Position numbers and translations under genes: made by a program. From Pseudophaeobacter sp. (GTDB taxonomy: Bacteria > Pseudomonadota > Alphaproteobacteria > Rhodobacterales > Rhodobacteraceae), in contig JALUXC010000024.1 of the NCBI GenBank assembly GCA_027019165.1, forward strand, positions 248,001 through 312,000: a stretch of DNA of 64,000 bases. The letters run 5' to 3'. A model generated the notes under the pieces. That model did not search any database. It saw only the letters and a program-made list of their open reading frames with translations, and was not told the DNA's origin. This document shows positions 9,807-19,714 of the stretch, piece by piece (position 1 is the stretch's first letter; each line of letters starts with the position of its first letter).

Positions 9807-9870
9807 TTAGGCCCTCAGGTTCACTGAACCGATGAGCGCTTCGTCAAACCGCGCTAAGTTATTGGAAAGA

Positions 9871-9946
<76 letters not shown>

Positions 9947-10019
9947 GCTGGGCCGGGATTTAGAGAAATCCCAAAGCCTGCGCAAGAGGGGCAGTGCGAA
10001 TTTTTTGACGAAAAAGAAT

Positions 10020-10595
10020 TTAGCGCAGAACTGTTTCAGAGCCGTTCTCAAGAACATAGACACAGCCCTGCCCGTTCTCTAGGCGAGCCATCTCTGATCG
10101 GTCTAACCCGCAAACGATTCCCCGCACAACCTGCCCCAGCAGCCCGTGGGCGACGACAACTGAAGGGCCGTTGAGTGTGGTCAGGAAATCCAGCGCGCGC
10201 GCATAGAATGGTCCATACCCTTCTCCCCCGGGCGCTTCGCAGAACATGTCGAGCGCGGTGGAATTGCGCTCGAAATAAGCGGGGTTTTCTGCTTGCAGAT
10301 CTTCAAGCCTGTGCCCCTGAAAATCCCCCGCATGCACTTCGGCAAGACGTGCATCGGTCACAAGTCCGCATCCAGGCAGGGCAATCTCGGCGGTTTGCTG
10401 CGCCCGCCCCAAGGGAGAGACAAAACATGGCGGGCTCTCACTCGAAAGGATTGGCGCCATCAAATCGGCTTGACGCCTTGCGTGCTCAAGGCCACGCGCG
10501 CTGAGCCGGGACTCGAGCTGGCCCTGAACGCGCCGCTCTGCATTCCATTCGGTTTCTCCGTGGCGCAGGAACCAGATCTTTGGGAAATCACTCAT
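10020..10595 (-). CDS. Histidine phosphatase family protein
   Basis: 191 residues. The N-terminal FLRHGETEWN is the catalytic RHGE motif of the phosphoglycerate-mutase-like branch, with the second catalytic His in VVAHGLLGQVVRG near residue 154. The family includes phosphatases of sugar phosphates, alpha-ribazole phosphate and others; no specificity motif is recognised. It is transcribed in the same direction as the Lrp-type regulator upstream, with 41 bases between them, so the two may share a transcript. Confidence 0.85.
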   Translation of the reverse strand: MSDFPKIWFLRHGETEWNAERRVQGQLESRLSARGLEHARRQADLMAPILSSESPPCFVSPLGRAQQTAEIALPGCGLVTDARLAEVHAGDFQGHRLEDLQAENPAYFERNSTALDMFCEAPGGEGYGPFYARALDFLTTLNGPSVVVAHGLLGQVVRGIVCGLDRSEMARLENGQGCVYVLENGSETVLR

Positions 10596-10636
10596 TCAAA
10601 ATTCCTTTATTCCGCATATGCGGCGTGTTTGCCCTC

Positions 10637-11107
10637 TCACAACGGCGCAAACGCTCCGTCTTCCTTGACCGCCTGCATCGCCACATAGGTGGAAGTCGAC
10701 GCCACATGCGGCAAGGACGAGATACGCTCACCCAAGACCTCTCGGTAGGTTGTCATCGAACGGGTGCGCACCTTCAACAGGTAATCAAAATGAGAGGCCA
10801 TCATGTGAACCTGCTCAATCTCGGGGACTTTGACAACAGCGGCGTTGAACCGTGACAGGGCCGCCTCGCGGGTATCGTCCAGCTTGACCTCTACAAAAGC
10901 CACGTGATCGAGACCAAGGCGGATCGGATCAACCAGCGCGCGGTATCCGGTAATCACGCCTTCTGCCTCCAGCCGTTTCAGACGAGTCTGGGTCGGAGAC
11001 TTGGACAGACCGATCCGCCGGGCCAGATCAGCCACCGAGATCCGCCCATCCTCTGCGAGTACATTCAGAATCGCCCTATCGTAGCGATCAAGATCCAAAA
11101 AGTTCAT
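10637..11107 (-). CDS. putR: Lrp/AsnC family regulator, probable PutR
   Basis: 156 residues from the ATG at 11107; a GTG two codons upstream is an alternative. The N-terminal winged helix (DLDRYDRAILNVLAEDGRISVADLARRIGLSKSPTQTRLKRLEAEGVI) is followed by the RAM ligand-binding domain. It diverges from putA across a 130-base gap. In alphaproteobacteria, PutR of this family activates putA in response to proline, and the PutA here lacks the DNA-binding domain that would allow self-repression. Assignment to PutR therefore rests on family plus position. Confidence 0.8.
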   Translation of the reverse strand: MNFLDLDRYDRAILNVLAEDGRISVADLARRIGLSKSPTQTRLKRLEAEGVITGYRALVDPIRLGLDHVAFVEVKLDDTREAALSRFNAAVVKVPEIEQVHMMASHFDYLLKVRTRSMTTYREVLGERISSLPHVASTSTYVAMQAVKEDGAFAPL

Positions 11108-11159
11108 TTGCACTCAACTGACCTCACATTTCCACTCATCCGCACCTCCGCTAGCACAT

Positions 11160-11171
11160 ATTCGGGCGAAT
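11160..11171. promoter_or_regulatory. Candidate PutR operator in putR-putA gap
   Basis: ATTCGGGCGAAT is a perfect inverted repeat (ATTCG arms, two-base spacer) in the intergenic region between the divergent putR and putA genes, 67-78 bases before the putA start. Lrp-family regulators bind such short palindromes. The assignment is an inference from position. Confidence 0.35.
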
Positions 11172-11237
11172 GTCCCGCCCGTTAACGTGTATTCTGAACA
11201 TCAGACCCGTTGCGGACTGTCTTTTGGAGTATCCTGC

Positions 11238-14200
11238 ATGACCCAAGCCACCCCAATCCTGCCTGGCAAGCTTCGCCACCAAATTGATGCTGGAACCTAT
11301 GTGGATCAAGCAACTATGCGCGATCAACTGGTCGCTACTGCCGCCCTGAGCGCAGCCGAGCGGCAGGCGATCTGTGCCAATGCAGCGGCACTGGTCACAG
11401 ATATCCGCGGCCACTCCGCACCGGGGCTGATGGAAGTCTTTCTTGCCGAATATGGCCTCTCCACGGATGAAGGTATCGCGCTGATGTGTCTGGCTGAGGC
11501 ATTGCTGCGGGTGCCCGATGCCGACACCATCGATGCGCTTATCGAAGACAAGATCGCGCCCTCTGACTGGGGCAAGCACCTGGGTCATTCCTCTTCGCCA
11601 CTGGTGAATGCGTCGACCTGGGCCTTGATGCTGACGGGCAAGGTGCTGGACGAAGACAAGCCCAGCCCGGTGCGCGCCCTGCGCGGCGCGATCAAGCGGC
11701 TGGGTGAGCCGGTGATCCGCACCGCCGTAGGCCGCGCGATGAAGGAAATGGGCCGCCAGTTTGTTCTCGGCGAAAGCATCGAAAGCGCCATGAAACGCGC
11801 CGCCGGGATGGAGGCAAAGGGCTACACCTATTCCTATGACATGCTGGGCGAAGCGGCGCGGACCGAGGCTGATGCTTCGCGTTACCACCTGTCCTACTCC
11901 AAGGCGATCTCTGCCATTGCATCGGCCTGCAACAGCGATGACATCCGCAAGAACCCCGGAATTTCGGTAAAACTCTCGGCCTTGCACCCGCGCTATGAGC
12001 TGGCGCAAGAGGCCCGCGTTATGGAACAGCTTGTCCCGCGCCTGAAGGCTCTGGCTCTTTTGGCCAAGGCGGCGGGCATGGGGCTCAATGTCGATGCCGA
12101 AGAAGCCGACCGCCTGTCTCTGTCGCTGGAAGTCATCGAAGCGGTGGTCTCTGATCCGGCGTTGGCTGGCTGGGATGGGTTTGGGGTCGTGGTGCAGGCC
12201 TATGGGCCGCGCACCGGCCTTGCCATTGACGCGCTTTACCGCCTGGCCGAGCAATACGACCGGCGTTTCATGGTTCGCTTGGTGAAAGGCGCCTATTGGG
12301 ACACCGAGATCAAGCGCGCCCAAGTCGAGGGCGTTGATGGCTTCCCAGTCTACACCAGCAAGGCGCTGACCGATGTATCCTATATCGCCAACGCGCGCAA
12401 ACTGCTCGGGATGACAGATCGGATCTATCCGCAGTTTGCCACCCACAATGCTCATACGGTCAGCGCCATCCTGCACATGGCCGAGGACAAGAGCCTGTTC
12501 GAGTTTCAGCGCCTGCATGGCATGGGCGAAACCCTGCACCAGATGGTGAAAGAACAGAACGGCACCAATTGCCGGATCTATGCCCCGGTCGGCGCGCATC
12601 GTGATCTTCTGGCCTATTTGGTTCGGCGCCTTTTGGAAAACGGTGCAAACTCCTCCTTCGTGAATCAGATCGTGGATGAAAACGTCCCGCCAAAAGTGGT
12701 GGCCGCAGATCCCTTTGATGCCATTGGGAATGTTAGCCGCACCATCCCTACCGGGCCGGAACTCTTCGAACCGGAGCGGCCAAACTCCAAGGGCTTTGAC
12801 CTGGGCCACGCGCCGACATTGGCGGCGATTGAGAAAGCCCGCGCCCCATGGAAAACCCACAGCTGGAGTGCCGCTCCGCTGGTGGTCGGCGCTGCTGCCC
12901 CGGAAGCTGCCGAGGATGTCACCAACCCATCCGACCTGACGATCGTGGGACAGCTCACACCGGCCAGTGCCGCCGATGTGGAAACCGCGCTATCGGCGGC
13001 ACAGCCTTGGGACGTTCCCGCTGCAGACCGAGCGGCGGCCTTGAACAAGGCTGCCGACCTCTATGAACAGCATTACGGCGAGCTGTTCGCTCTCTTGGCG
13101 CGGGAAGCCGGGAAATCCATCCCCGATGCTGTGGCCGAACTGCGCGAGGCGGTGGATTTCCTGCGCTATTATGCAGCGCGCATCCCTGACGCAGAGCCCG
13201 CAGGCCTGTTTACCTGCATTTCGCCTTGGAACTTTCCGCTGGCGATTTTCACCGGGCAGATCTCGGCGGCGCTGGCCACTGGAAATGCGGTATTGGCCAA
13301 ACCGGCCGAGCAAACCCCGCTGATCGCCTACCGCGCGGTTCAGCTGCTGCATGAAGCCGGCGTGCCCCGCAGCGCCCTGCAACTCTTGCCGGGTCCGGGC
13401 AGCCGGGTGGGCGCGGCGCTCACCTCGGATCCGCGCATCTCGGGTGTGGCCTTCACCGGCTCAACCGCAACCGCCATGCGGATCCGAAGCGCCATGGCCG
13501 ACAACCTGCGCCCCGGCGCGCCGCTGATTGCGGAAACCGGCGGGCTGAATGCAATGATCGTCGACTCCACCGCCCTACCGGAACAGGCCGTCCAATCGAT
13601 CATCGAGAGCGCCTTTCAGTCTGCCGGCCAGCGCTGCAGCGCCCTGCGGTGCCTTTACGTGCAGGAAGACATTGCCGATGACCTGCTGAAAATGCTCAAG
13701 GGCGCCATGGATGTCTTGAACCTTGGCGATCCCTGGCATCTGGACGTGGACAGCGGCCCGGTCATTGACGCACAAGCGCGCGCAGGCATTCTGGCCCATA
13801 TCGATCAGGCGCGCGCCGAAGGACGGGTGCTCAAGGAAATGCAGACGCCCCAGGGCGGCACCTTTGTCGCCCCTACCCTGATCAGCGTGCCCGGCATCGC
13901 CGCGCTGGAAAAGGAGATCTTTGGCCCCGTCCTGCATGTGGCCCGTTTCAAATCGCAGGATCTGGACCAGGTCATCGCGGACATCAACGCAACCGGCTAT
14001 GGGCTGACCTTTGGTCTGCACACGCGGATCGATGACCGGGTGCAGCACGTCTGCGACCGGATCCATGCGGGCAACATCTATGTCAACCGCAACCAGATCG
14101 GTGCCATTGTAGGCAGCCAGCCTTTTGGCGGCGAAGGCCTTTCCGGCACCGGCCCCAAGGCGGGCGGGCCTCACTACATGGCCCGGTTCTGTGCCCCCGA

Positions 14201-14663
14201 CCGTCAGACCAGCGCCGAGGCCTGGGAGAGTTCCATGACAGACCTGCCCGCCGCAACCGGCACGGCTGCTCCTGCGAAAACGACCTCTCTGCCTGGCCCG
14301 ACAGGTGAATCCAACCGCCTGACAACATCAGCGCGCCCGCCGCTCTTGTGTCTTGGGCCGGGAGCGGAAACCGCTGCAGCTCAGAAAGACGCTGTTCTTG
14401 CCCTTGGTGGCACCGCCATCGAGGCAAACGGCCAGTTCGACCTGCATCGCCTCGAGTTTGTCGAAGGTTTCTCTGGAGTGCTGTGGTGGGGCGATGAAGA
14501 CACGGCCCGCCGTATCGAGCAGAGCCTTGCAAAACGCCAGGGGCCCATTCTCCCGCTGATCCCCGGTAGGCCGGACCGCGCGCGTGTATTGGCCGAACGC
14601 CATGTCTGCGTGGATACCACGGCGGCCGGCGGCAACGCAGCCCTCTTGGGCGGCAGCGCCTGA
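11238..14663 (+). CDS. putA: Bifunctional proline dehydrogenase / glutamate-semialdehyde dehydrogenase
   Basis: 1141 residues. PutA oxidises proline to P5C with FAD and then to glutamate with NAD+. The N-terminal half shows the (beta/alpha)8 proline dehydrogenase with [10 protein letters not shown] and [11 protein letters not shown]. The second half is an aldehyde dehydrogenase with CISPWNFPL, the AETGG Glu near residue 766 and the catalytic Cys800 in [10 protein letters not shown]-terminal domain of about 100 residues (LLCLGPG onward) closes the substrate tunnel in long PutAs. The N-terminal ribbon-helix-helix of E. coli PutA (about 1320 residues) is absent. The ATG at 11238 follows TTGGAGT at good spacing. 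Confidence 0.96.
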   Translation: MTQATPILPGKLRHQIDAGTYVDQATMRDQLVATAALSAAERQAICANAAALVTDIRGHSAPGLMEVFLAEYGLSTDEGIALMCLAEALLRVPDADTIDALIEDKIAPSDWGKHLGHSSSPLVNASTWALMLTGKVLDEDKPSPVRALRGAIKRLGEPVIRTAVGRAMKEMGRQFVLGESIESAMKRAAGMEAKGYTYSYDMLGEAARTEADASRYHLSYSKAISAIASACNSDDIRKNPGISVKLSALHPRYELAQEARVMEQLVPRLKALALLAKAAGMGLNVDAEEADRLSLSLEVIEAVVSDPALAGWDGFGVVVQAYGPRTGLAIDALYRLAEQYDRRFMVRLVKGAYWDTEIKRAQVEGVDGFPVYTSKALTDVSYIANARKLLGMTDRIYPQFATHNAHTVSAILHMAEDKSLFEFQRLHGMGETLHQMVKEQNGTNCRIYAPVGAHRDLLAYLVRRLLENGANSSFVNQIVDENVPPKVVAADPFDAIGNVSRTIPTGPELFEPERPNSKGFDLGHAPTLAAIEKARAPWKTHSWSAAPLVVGAAAPEAAEDVTNPSDLTIVGQLTPASAADVETALSAAQPWDVPAADRAAALNKAADLYEQHYGELFALLAREAGKSIPDAVAELREAVDFLRYYAARIPDAEPAGLFTCISPWNFPLAIFTGQISAALATGNAVLAKPAEQTPLIAYRAVQLLHEAGVPRSALQLLPGPGSRVGAALTSDPRISGVAFTGSTATAMRIRSAMADNLRPGAPLIAETGGLNAMIVDSTALPEQAVQSIIESAFQSAGQRCSALRCLYVQEDIADDLLKMLKGAMDVLNLGDPWHLDVDSGPVIDAQARAGILAHIDQARAEGRVLKEMQTPQGGTFVAPTLISVPGIAALEKEIFGPVLHVARFKSQDLDQVIADINATGYGLTFGLHTRIDDRVQHVCDRIHAGNIYVNRNQIGAIVGSQPFGGEGLSGTGPKAGGPHYMARFCAPDRQTSAEAWESSMTDLPAATGTAAPAKTTSLPGPTGESNRLTTSARPPLLCLGPGAETAAAQKDAVLALGGTAIEANGQFDLHRLEFVEGFSGVLWWGDEDTARRIEQSLAKRQGPILPLIPGRPDRARVLAERHVCVDTTAAGGNAALLGGSA

Positions 14664-14723
14664 ACGGGCAGCTTTGGCTGATAACCTCTTGACGCTGGGC
14701 TGAAACCGGCCCAGCGTGCCCGC

Positions 14724-15506
14724 ATGTTTCCGCTGCGCGATCACAATCCATCCGGGCGCACGCCCTATGTTGTCTACCTGCTGATGGCTGCGAATATCGC
14801 GGTGTTTCTCTATGCGATCTCGACCTACACCAGCGACCGATCCATGGCCGGTTTCTACTATGCCTATGGCATCATCCCGCGCGAGGTCACTTTGGGTGGC
14901 GGATTTGACGGCCTGTTCACTTCAATGTTTCTGCATGCCGGTTTCATGCATCTGGCGGGCAATATGCTGTTCCTGTGGATCTTTGGCGACAACCTCGAAG
15001 ACGAAATGGGCCACCTGCCCTTCCTCGGCTTCTATCTGATCGCAGGCGTCGGAGCAGGTCTGCTGCACGTGATGGCCGCGCCCATGTCGACGGTGCCCAC
15101 GGTCGGAGCCTCGGGCGCAATTGCCGGGATCATGGGCGGCTATCTGTTGATGTTCCCCAAGGCGCGCATCGATATCCTGTTGATCCTGATCATCTATTTC
15201 AGGGTCTTCTCGATCCCGGCCTTCATCATGCTGGGCCTGTGGTTCGTGATCCAGTTCGTCGGCGGGCTTGGCTCGGACCCGGACACGGGCGGTGTCGCCT
15301 ATTGGGCCCATGCGGGTGGCTTTGTTGTGGGCATGGTTCTGTGCGTGCCCCTGTGGCTCAAACGCGGCGGCCCTGCCTTTTGGAGCCGCACCCACGGGCT
15401 ACCGCCCCATCCGGAAACTCAGTACGAGCATAGCCCGACCCGCGTGCCCCGCATTCCCCGCCGGGTGCAGTCAGATCGAAGAAACCCAGGCCCCTGGGGC
15501 AAGTAA
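14724..15506 (+). CDS. Rhomboid family intramembrane serine protease
   Basis: 260 residues with about six hydrophobic helices. The rhomboid hallmarks are all visible: HAGFMHLAGNMLFL (Asn80), GASGAIAG with catalytic Ser130, and AYWAHAGGF with catalytic His196. It cleaves membrane-protein substrates within the inner membrane. The C-terminal 50 residues are polar, basic and probably cytoplasmic. It starts 60 bases after putA in the same direction but has no obvious functional link to it. Its physiological substrate is unknown. Confidence 0.92.
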   Translation: MFPLRDHNPSGRTPYVVYLLMAANIAVFLYAISTYTSDRSMAGFYYAYGIIPREVTLGGGFDGLFTSMFLHAGFMHLAGNMLFLWIFGDNLEDEMGHLPFLGFYLIAGVGAGLLHVMAAPMSTVPTVGASGAIAGIMGGYLLMFPKARIDILLILIIYFRVFSIPAFIMLGLWFVIQFVGGLGSDPDTGGVAYWAHAGGFVVGMVLCVPLWLKRGGPAFWSRTHGLPPHPETQYEHSPTRVPRIPRRVQSDRRNPGPWGK

Positions 15507-15548
15507 TCCCATCCACACAAGAGCGCCCCAGCCTGTGGGCAAAACCAA

Positions 15549-15582
15549 AAAACGCGCCCAGCCAAACGGGCTGAACGCGCTT
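15549..15582 (-). terminator. Rho-independent terminator of the inositol monophosphatase gene
   Basis: On the reverse strand a 14-bp stem (three G-U pairs) with a short loop is followed by a run of T residues. It lies just past the 3' end of the minus-strand phosphatase gene and also separates it from the convergent rhomboid gene. Confidence 0.75.
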
Positions 15583-15616
15583 CTTGATGTGGATTGTTCT
15601 GGAGAGCCTTGGGACG

Positions 15617-16402
15617 TCAGCCGCGGATCACCTTGGCAAAATTCTCGTAGATCGCCTCGTTGGCGCAGACGACTTCGCCGGAGTCCAGGATGCCTTCATC
15701 GGGGTTGATCGCCTCAACCAGGCCACCGGCCTCTTTCACGATGATAATGCCCGCTGCCAGATCCCAGGGGTTCAGGCGCCGCTCCCAAAAGCCGTCATAA
15801 CGGCCTGCAGCCACATAGGCCATATCCAGAGCCGCCGCGCCCCAGCGGCGCACACCAGCACAGGCAGGCATCAGGCGGGCCAGATCCTGCAGCGTCGCAG
15901 GCAGGTCCGAGCGGCCACCAAATGGCAGACCGGTCGCAAAGATGGATTCGATCATCCGGTGGCGCCCCGACACCCGGATACGGGTTTCGTTCATCCAGGC
16001 ACCGGTGCCTTTTTCGGCAAAGAACATCTCATCCTTGGCGGCATCGTAGATCACGCCCGCAACCACTTTCCCTTTGTGCTCCAGCGCGATGGAGATCGCC
16101 CAGTGGGGCAGACCGTGCAGGAAGTTGGTGGTGCCATCCAGCGGATCGACGATCCAGCGGCGGGTCGGGTCCTCACCGGGGGTCTCACCGCCTTCTTCGG
16201 CCAGCCAGCCATAGGTGGGGCGCGCGCCCATCAGCTCGTCTTTCAGGATCTTCTCGGCAGCAATGTCGGCCTTGGAGACAAAATCGCCCGCGCCCTTCAT
16301 CGAGACCTGCAGGTTCTCAACCTCGCGAAAGTCCTTCACAAGGGAGCGACCTGCCTTGCGGGCGGCCTTGATCATCACGTTGAGGTTCGCGCTGCCAATC
16401 AT
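15617..16402 (-). CDS. suhB: Inositol monophosphatase family protein (SuhB-like)
   Basis: 261 residues. The Mg2+-binding motif WIVDPLDGTTNFLHGLPHWAISI and the second metal motif WDLAAGIIIVKEAGG are intact, as is the Glu-rich LAEEGGE segment. Members hydrolyse inositol-1-phosphate and related sugar phosphates; SuhB can also act with the ribosomal RNA transcription complex. The length is normal. It is transcribed alone, with a strong terminator downstream and a 231-base gap on the other side before the MDR reductase gene. Confidence 0.9.
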   Translation of the reverse strand: MIGSANLNVMIKAARKAGRSLVKDFREVENLQVSMKGAGDFVSKADIAAEKILKDELMGARPTYGWLAEEGGETPGEDPTRRWIVDPLDGTTNFLHGLPHWAISIALEHKGKVVAGVIYDAAKDEMFFAEKGTGAWMNETRIRVSGRHRMIESIFATGLPFGGRSDLPATLQDLARLMPACAGVRRWGAAALDMAYVAAGRYDGFWERRLNPWDLAAGIIIVKEAGGLVEAINPDEGILDSGEVVCANEAIYENFAKVIRG

Positions 16403-16633
16403 ATCTGCAGACTCCTGTATCGGTCAGGGGGAGATGTCGGTCAAACCGTGCCTATACGCGCACCGCCCCCTGTTGCCAAGAGTGAAAGCCAAGCAGCCGG
16501 AACGATTGGCCACGCCGAGCAAAGACGATGTGCCGTTGGGTTATTCCTTCAATGGCTTGCATTGCGGGAAACTGAACCACAGAGTTTAGATCAACTGACG
16601 CCTTGGAAACACAAAAAGGGAGGGGAAACCCAA

Positions 16634-17674
16634 ATGAGCGAACAGATGCAACGGATCGTGCTGGCCAGCCGCCCGGTGGGAGAGCCTAAGGACGAGAACT
16701 TCCGCCTTGAACGCGTGGACATGCCGGTGCCAGGCGAAGGCGAAGTCCTTGTAAAAAATCACTATATGTCGCTGGATCCCTATATGCGGGGCCGGATGGA
16801 CGACGCCAAATCCTATGCCGCACCGGTTCCGATCGGCGGCACCATGGAGGCCGGCGCGGTCGGTGAGGTGATCGCCTCGAGCAGCCCGCATTTCAAACCC
16901 GGCGATTTTGCCTTCGGTATGCTCGGATGGGCCAGCCATGGCTGCCTGCCTGCAGGGGAGCTGCGCAAGCTCGACCCAAATCAAGGACCGATCACCGCAG
17001 CGCTTGGCGTTCTGGGCATGCCCGGGTTTACCGGTTGGCATGGCTTGACCGCCTATGGGCGACCAAAAGCCGGTGAAACGCTTGTGGTGGCCGCCGCAAC
17101 CGGTCCAGTGGGTTCTATGGTGGGACAGCTGGCCAAACTGGCGGGGCTGCGGGTTGTCGGCATTGCGGGGGGCGCAGACAAATGCAAGCTGGCGACAGAT
17201 CCCTTTGGCTTTGACGCATGCCTTGATCACCGCGCCTATGAAGACGCCAAATCCCTGCGCAAGGATCTGGCTGCGGCCTGCCCCAAAGGGATCGATATCT
17301 ACTTTGAAAACGTGGGCGGAAAGGTGCTGGAGGCGGTGCTTCCCCTGATGAACCCGCACGGTCGCATCCCGATCTGCGGCATGATCGCCTGGTACAATGC
17401 GGGCGGCCTTGGCGCTGGTGCCTCCGAAGCTGCGCTCACCGGCCCCGGTATCTGGCGCAACATCCTGGTCAAGTTTCTGTCGGTCAACGGGTTCATCATC
17501 TCCAACCATTTTGACGAGTTCCCCGCCTTCCTGAAAGAGGTCGGTCCAAAGGTTGCCTCTGGCGAGATCCGTTTCCTTGAGGATATTGCAACCGGGCTTG
17601 AGAATGCTCCCGATGCCTTCCGCTCGATGCTGAAAGGCGGCAACACCGGCAAGCAGATCGTCAAGCTGGTCTGA
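16634..17674 (+). CDS. Zinc-free MDR NADP-dependent oxidoreductase (CurA/leukotriene B4 dehydrogenase type)
   Basis: 346 residues from the ATG at 16634, preceded by GAGGGG. The motifs of the medium-chain reductases that reduce enones are present: YMSLDPYMRGRM, LGVLGMPGFTGWHGL, and the nucleotide loop AAATGPVGSMVGQLAKLAG. Catalytic zinc ligands are absent. Such enzymes reduce alpha,beta-unsaturated ketones and aldehydes with NADPH. The frame extends well upstream but those residues are antisense to suhB and not conserved-looking. It is a single gene ending at a hairpin shared with the convergent metR. Confidence 0.88.
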   Translation: MSEQMQRIVLASRPVGEPKDENFRLERVDMPVPGEGEVLVKNHYMSLDPYMRGRMDDAKSYAAPVPIGGTMEAGAVGEVIASSSPHFKPGDFAFGMLGWASHGCLPAGELRKLDPNQGPITAALGVLGMPGFTGWHGLTAYGRPKAGETLVVAAATGPVGSMVGQLAKLAGLRVVGIAGGADKCKLATDPFGFDACLDHRAYEDAKSLRKDLAAACPKGIDIYFENVGGKVLEAVLPLMNPHGRIPICGMIAWYNAGGLGAGASEAALTGPGIWRNILVKFLSVNGFIISNHFDEFPAFLKEVGPKVASGEIRFLEDIATGLENAPDAFRSMLKGGNTGKQIVKLV

Positions 17675-17697
17675 GCTCTCCCAGTCCGAAACAGGAA

Positions 17698-17725
17698 ACG
17701 CCCGCCGTGATCCATCGGCGGGCGT
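17698..17725. terminator. Hairpin between convergent MDR reductase and metR genes
   Basis: A perfect 10-bp inverted repeat (ACGCCCGCCG / CGGCGGGCGT) with an 8-base loop lies between two convergent stops. There is little T-tract, but placement and stability fit a bidirectional terminator. Confidence 0.6.
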
Positions 17726-17745
17726 CTTGCATTGGCTGTGTTCCT

Positions 17746-18651
17746 TCACTGCTGTTGCAGCTTACGCGCCTCGATCTTGGCCAGTCGGATCAGCTCTTGC
17801 ATGAAAGGCTTTTCACGATCCTCGCTGCGCACCGCCGCATAAAGCCTGCGGGTGATCCCGTCTTTCGTCAGAGGGCGCGTCACATAATCAGACGAATATT
17901 TCACCTCGCGCACCACCCAATCGGGCAGCACCGAAACACCCCGGTTTGAGGCAACCAGCAACAGGATTACGGCCGTCAGTTCCACTTGCCGGATCGACGC
18001 AGGATCTACCCCCGCCGGGATCAAAAGCTGGCTGAACACATCAAGGCGCGATTTCTCCACCGGGTAGGTGATCAGGGTCTGATCGCGAAAATCTTCGGCC
18101 TCCACATAGGGTTTGGCCGCAAGCGGATTGTGGGAGGAGGCCACGAAAACAGGGTTGTAGTCGAACAGTTCAATGAACTCGACGCCTGGGATCGTTTCAG
18201 GGTCGGAAGAGACGACCAGATCCACCTCTTCCTTTTGTAAGGCCGGCAACGCATCAAAGGCAAGGCCGGGCCGGATGTCCACATCCACATCCGACCAGCT
18301 TTTGCGAAAGGCCTCAAGCACAGGGAACAGCCACTCGAAGCAGGCGTGGCATTCGATGGCGATATGCATCCGCCCCGCGTGCCCATCGCGCAGGCTCGAA
18401 AACTCAGCCTGCGCCGCCTCGACCTGGGGCAGCACCTGCTCGGCCAGCCTGAGCAGCCGCAGACCCGCCGCCGAGAGTTTCATCGGCTTGGAGCGGCGCA
18501 GGAACAGCTCAACCCCCGCCTGATCCTCCAACCCCTTGATCTGATGGCTGAGGGCGCTTTGCGTGATGTTGAGCTGTTCGGCCGCGCGGGCAAGACCACC
18601 CGCCTCGTGAATGGCCTTGATCGTTCGAAGATGACGAAATTCGAGATGCAT
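17746..18651 (-). CDS. metR: LysR-family regulator, MetR-like
   Basis: 301 residues from the ATG at 18651. The N-terminal HTH (FRHLRTIKAIHEAGGLARAAEQLNITQSALSHQIKGLE) is followed by a LysR effector domain with the MetR-like CHACFEWLFPVLEAFRKSWPD-type region. It diverges from metF with 95 bases between start codons. MetR uses homocysteine as co-effector to control methionine genes in other proteobacteria; here the match to family and the neighbouring metF support the same job. An earlier in-frame start at 18726 would overlap the promoter region and is less likely. Confidence 0.82.
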   Translation of the reverse strand: MHLEFRHLRTIKAIHEAGGLARAAEQLNITQSALSHQIKGLEDQAGVELFLRRSKPMKLSAAGLRLLRLAEQVLPQVEAAQAEFSSLRDGHAGRMHIAIECHACFEWLFPVLEAFRKSWSDVDVDIRPGLAFDALPALQKEEVDLVVSSDPETIPGVEFIELFDYNPVFVASSHNPLAAKPYVEAEDFRDQTLITYPVEKSRLDVFSQLLIPAGVDPASIRQVELTAVILLLVASNRGVSVLPDWVVREVKYSSDYVTRPLTKDGITRRLYAAVRSEDREKPFMQELIRLAKIEARKLQQQ

Positions 18652-18663
18652 TCTATCGCGTCG

Positions 18664-18689
18664 CTCATGTTGTTCTTGAGAATTATGAG
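18664..18689. promoter_or_regulatory. Candidate MetR operator between metR and metF
   Basis: CTCAT and ATGAG form outer inverted arms (18664-18668, 18685-18689), and inside lies the palindrome TTCTTGAGAA (18673-18682). The element sits in the divergent gap, close to the metR start and about 60-80 bases before metF, as LysR operators often do. Evidence is symmetry and position only. Confidence 0.35.
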
Positions 18690-18746
18690 TTTGTTTCACA
18701 ATGCGAGCTATGCAACAAGAGGTCAAATCAGTCGGAGATCCCGTAA

Positions 18747-19616
18747 ATGAAGACCCCTGACATCTCTTTTGAGTTCTTTCCCCCGCAGTCGCTGGAAGCC
18801 TCCTTCCGCCTGTGGGACACGGTGCAGACGCTCGCGCCGCTTGATCCGCGCTTTGTCTCGGTGACCTATGGCGCAGGCGGCACCACCCGTGATCTGACCC
18901 GCGATGCGGTGGCCACCCTGCACAAATCCTCCGGCCTCAACGTGGCGGCGCATCTGACCTGCGTGCAGGCCACAAAAGCGGAAACCCTTGAAATCGCTGA
19001 CCGTTTTGCCGAGGCAGGCGTATCCGAGATCGTCGCTCTGCGGGGCGATCCGCCCAAGGGCGCAGGCCAGTTCACGCCCCACCCGGACGGCTTTGCCACT
19101 TCCGTCGAGCTGATCGAGGCGCTGGCAGAGACTGGCAAGTTCACCATCCGTGTTGGCGCCTACCCCGATCAGCACCCCGAAGCCGCTACGGCCCAGGCCG
19201 ATGTGGACTGGCTCAAGCGCAAGCTGGACGCGGGCGCGGATGAGGCTCTGACACAGTTCTTTTTTGAGGCGGAAACCTTCTTCCGCTTCCGCGACGCCTG
19301 CGAAAAGGCCGGGATTGACGGCTCCAAACTGACCCCCGGCATTCTGCCGATCGAGAACTGGAAAGGCGCGCGCAACTTTGCCCGCCGATGCGGCACCAAG
19401 ATCCCTGCTTGGGTCGAGGACGCGTTTGAAAAGGCGCTGCGCGATGATCGCGCCGATCTTCTGGCTACGGCCATGTGCAGTGAGCTGTGCACAGAACTGC
19501 TGGAGGGCGGTGTCGAAAAGCTGCATTTCTACACGCTGAACCGGCCCGAGCTGACCCGCGATGTCTGCTTTGCCCTTGGCGTCACGCCCAAGGTCTCGCT
19601 CGAGAACGTCGCGTAA
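18747..19616 (+). CDS. metF: Methylenetetrahydrofolate reductase
   Basis: 289 residues, normal for bacterial MetF. It starts MKTPDISFEFFPPQS, with the catalytic Glu in SFEFFPP, and then VTYGAGGTTRDLT, LRGDPPKG and the QFFFEAETF segment of the FAD-binding barrel. It reduces 5,10-methylene-THF to 5-methyl-THF for methionine synthesis. The divergent metR neighbour supports control by methionine or homocysteine. A strong hairpin follows about 50 bases downstream. Confidence 0.95.
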   Translation: MKTPDISFEFFPPQSLEASFRLWDTVQTLAPLDPRFVSVTYGAGGTTRDLTRDAVATLHKSSGLNVAAHLTCVQATKAETLEIADRFAEAGVSEIVALRGDPPKGAGQFTPHPDGFATSVELIEALAETGKFTIRVGAYPDQHPEAATAQADVDWLKRKLDAGADEALTQFFFEAETFFRFRDACEKAGIDGSKLTPGILPIENWKGARNFARRCGTKIPAWVEDAFEKALRDDRADLLATAMCSELCTELLEGGVEKLHFYTLNRPELTRDVCFALGVTPKVSLENVA

Positions 19617-19668
19617 GACTTGCTGGCGCGCCGCCGCGCCCATAGCCTCATTCCAAATTGGAACTGTC

Positions 19669-19694
19669 ACTGCCCGGCTCCCTCGCCGGGCAGT
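19669..19694 (+). terminator. Hairpin terminator after metF
   Basis: A perfect 10-bp stem (ACTGCCCGGC / GCCGGGCAGT) with a 6-base loop, followed by GTAATTT. The T-tract is short, so some readthrough into the thioesterase gene is possible. Confidence 0.6.
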
Positions 19695-19714
19695 GTAATT
19701 TGATGAGGCGTATC

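Noticed and set aside
11151-12860. Long open frame antisense to putA (569 codons)
   Set aside because: It lies wholly opposite a clear putA, has no conserved motif and reflects strong GC third-position bias.
15584-16633. Long N-terminal extension of the MDR reductase frame
   Set aside because: The extension is antisense to the inositol monophosphatase gene; a ribosome site and conserved start are at 16634.
18652-18746. SAM or SAH riboswitch before metF
   Set aside because: Only 95 bases separate metR and metF, and no conserved riboswitch core is visible; the gap fits a LysR operator.
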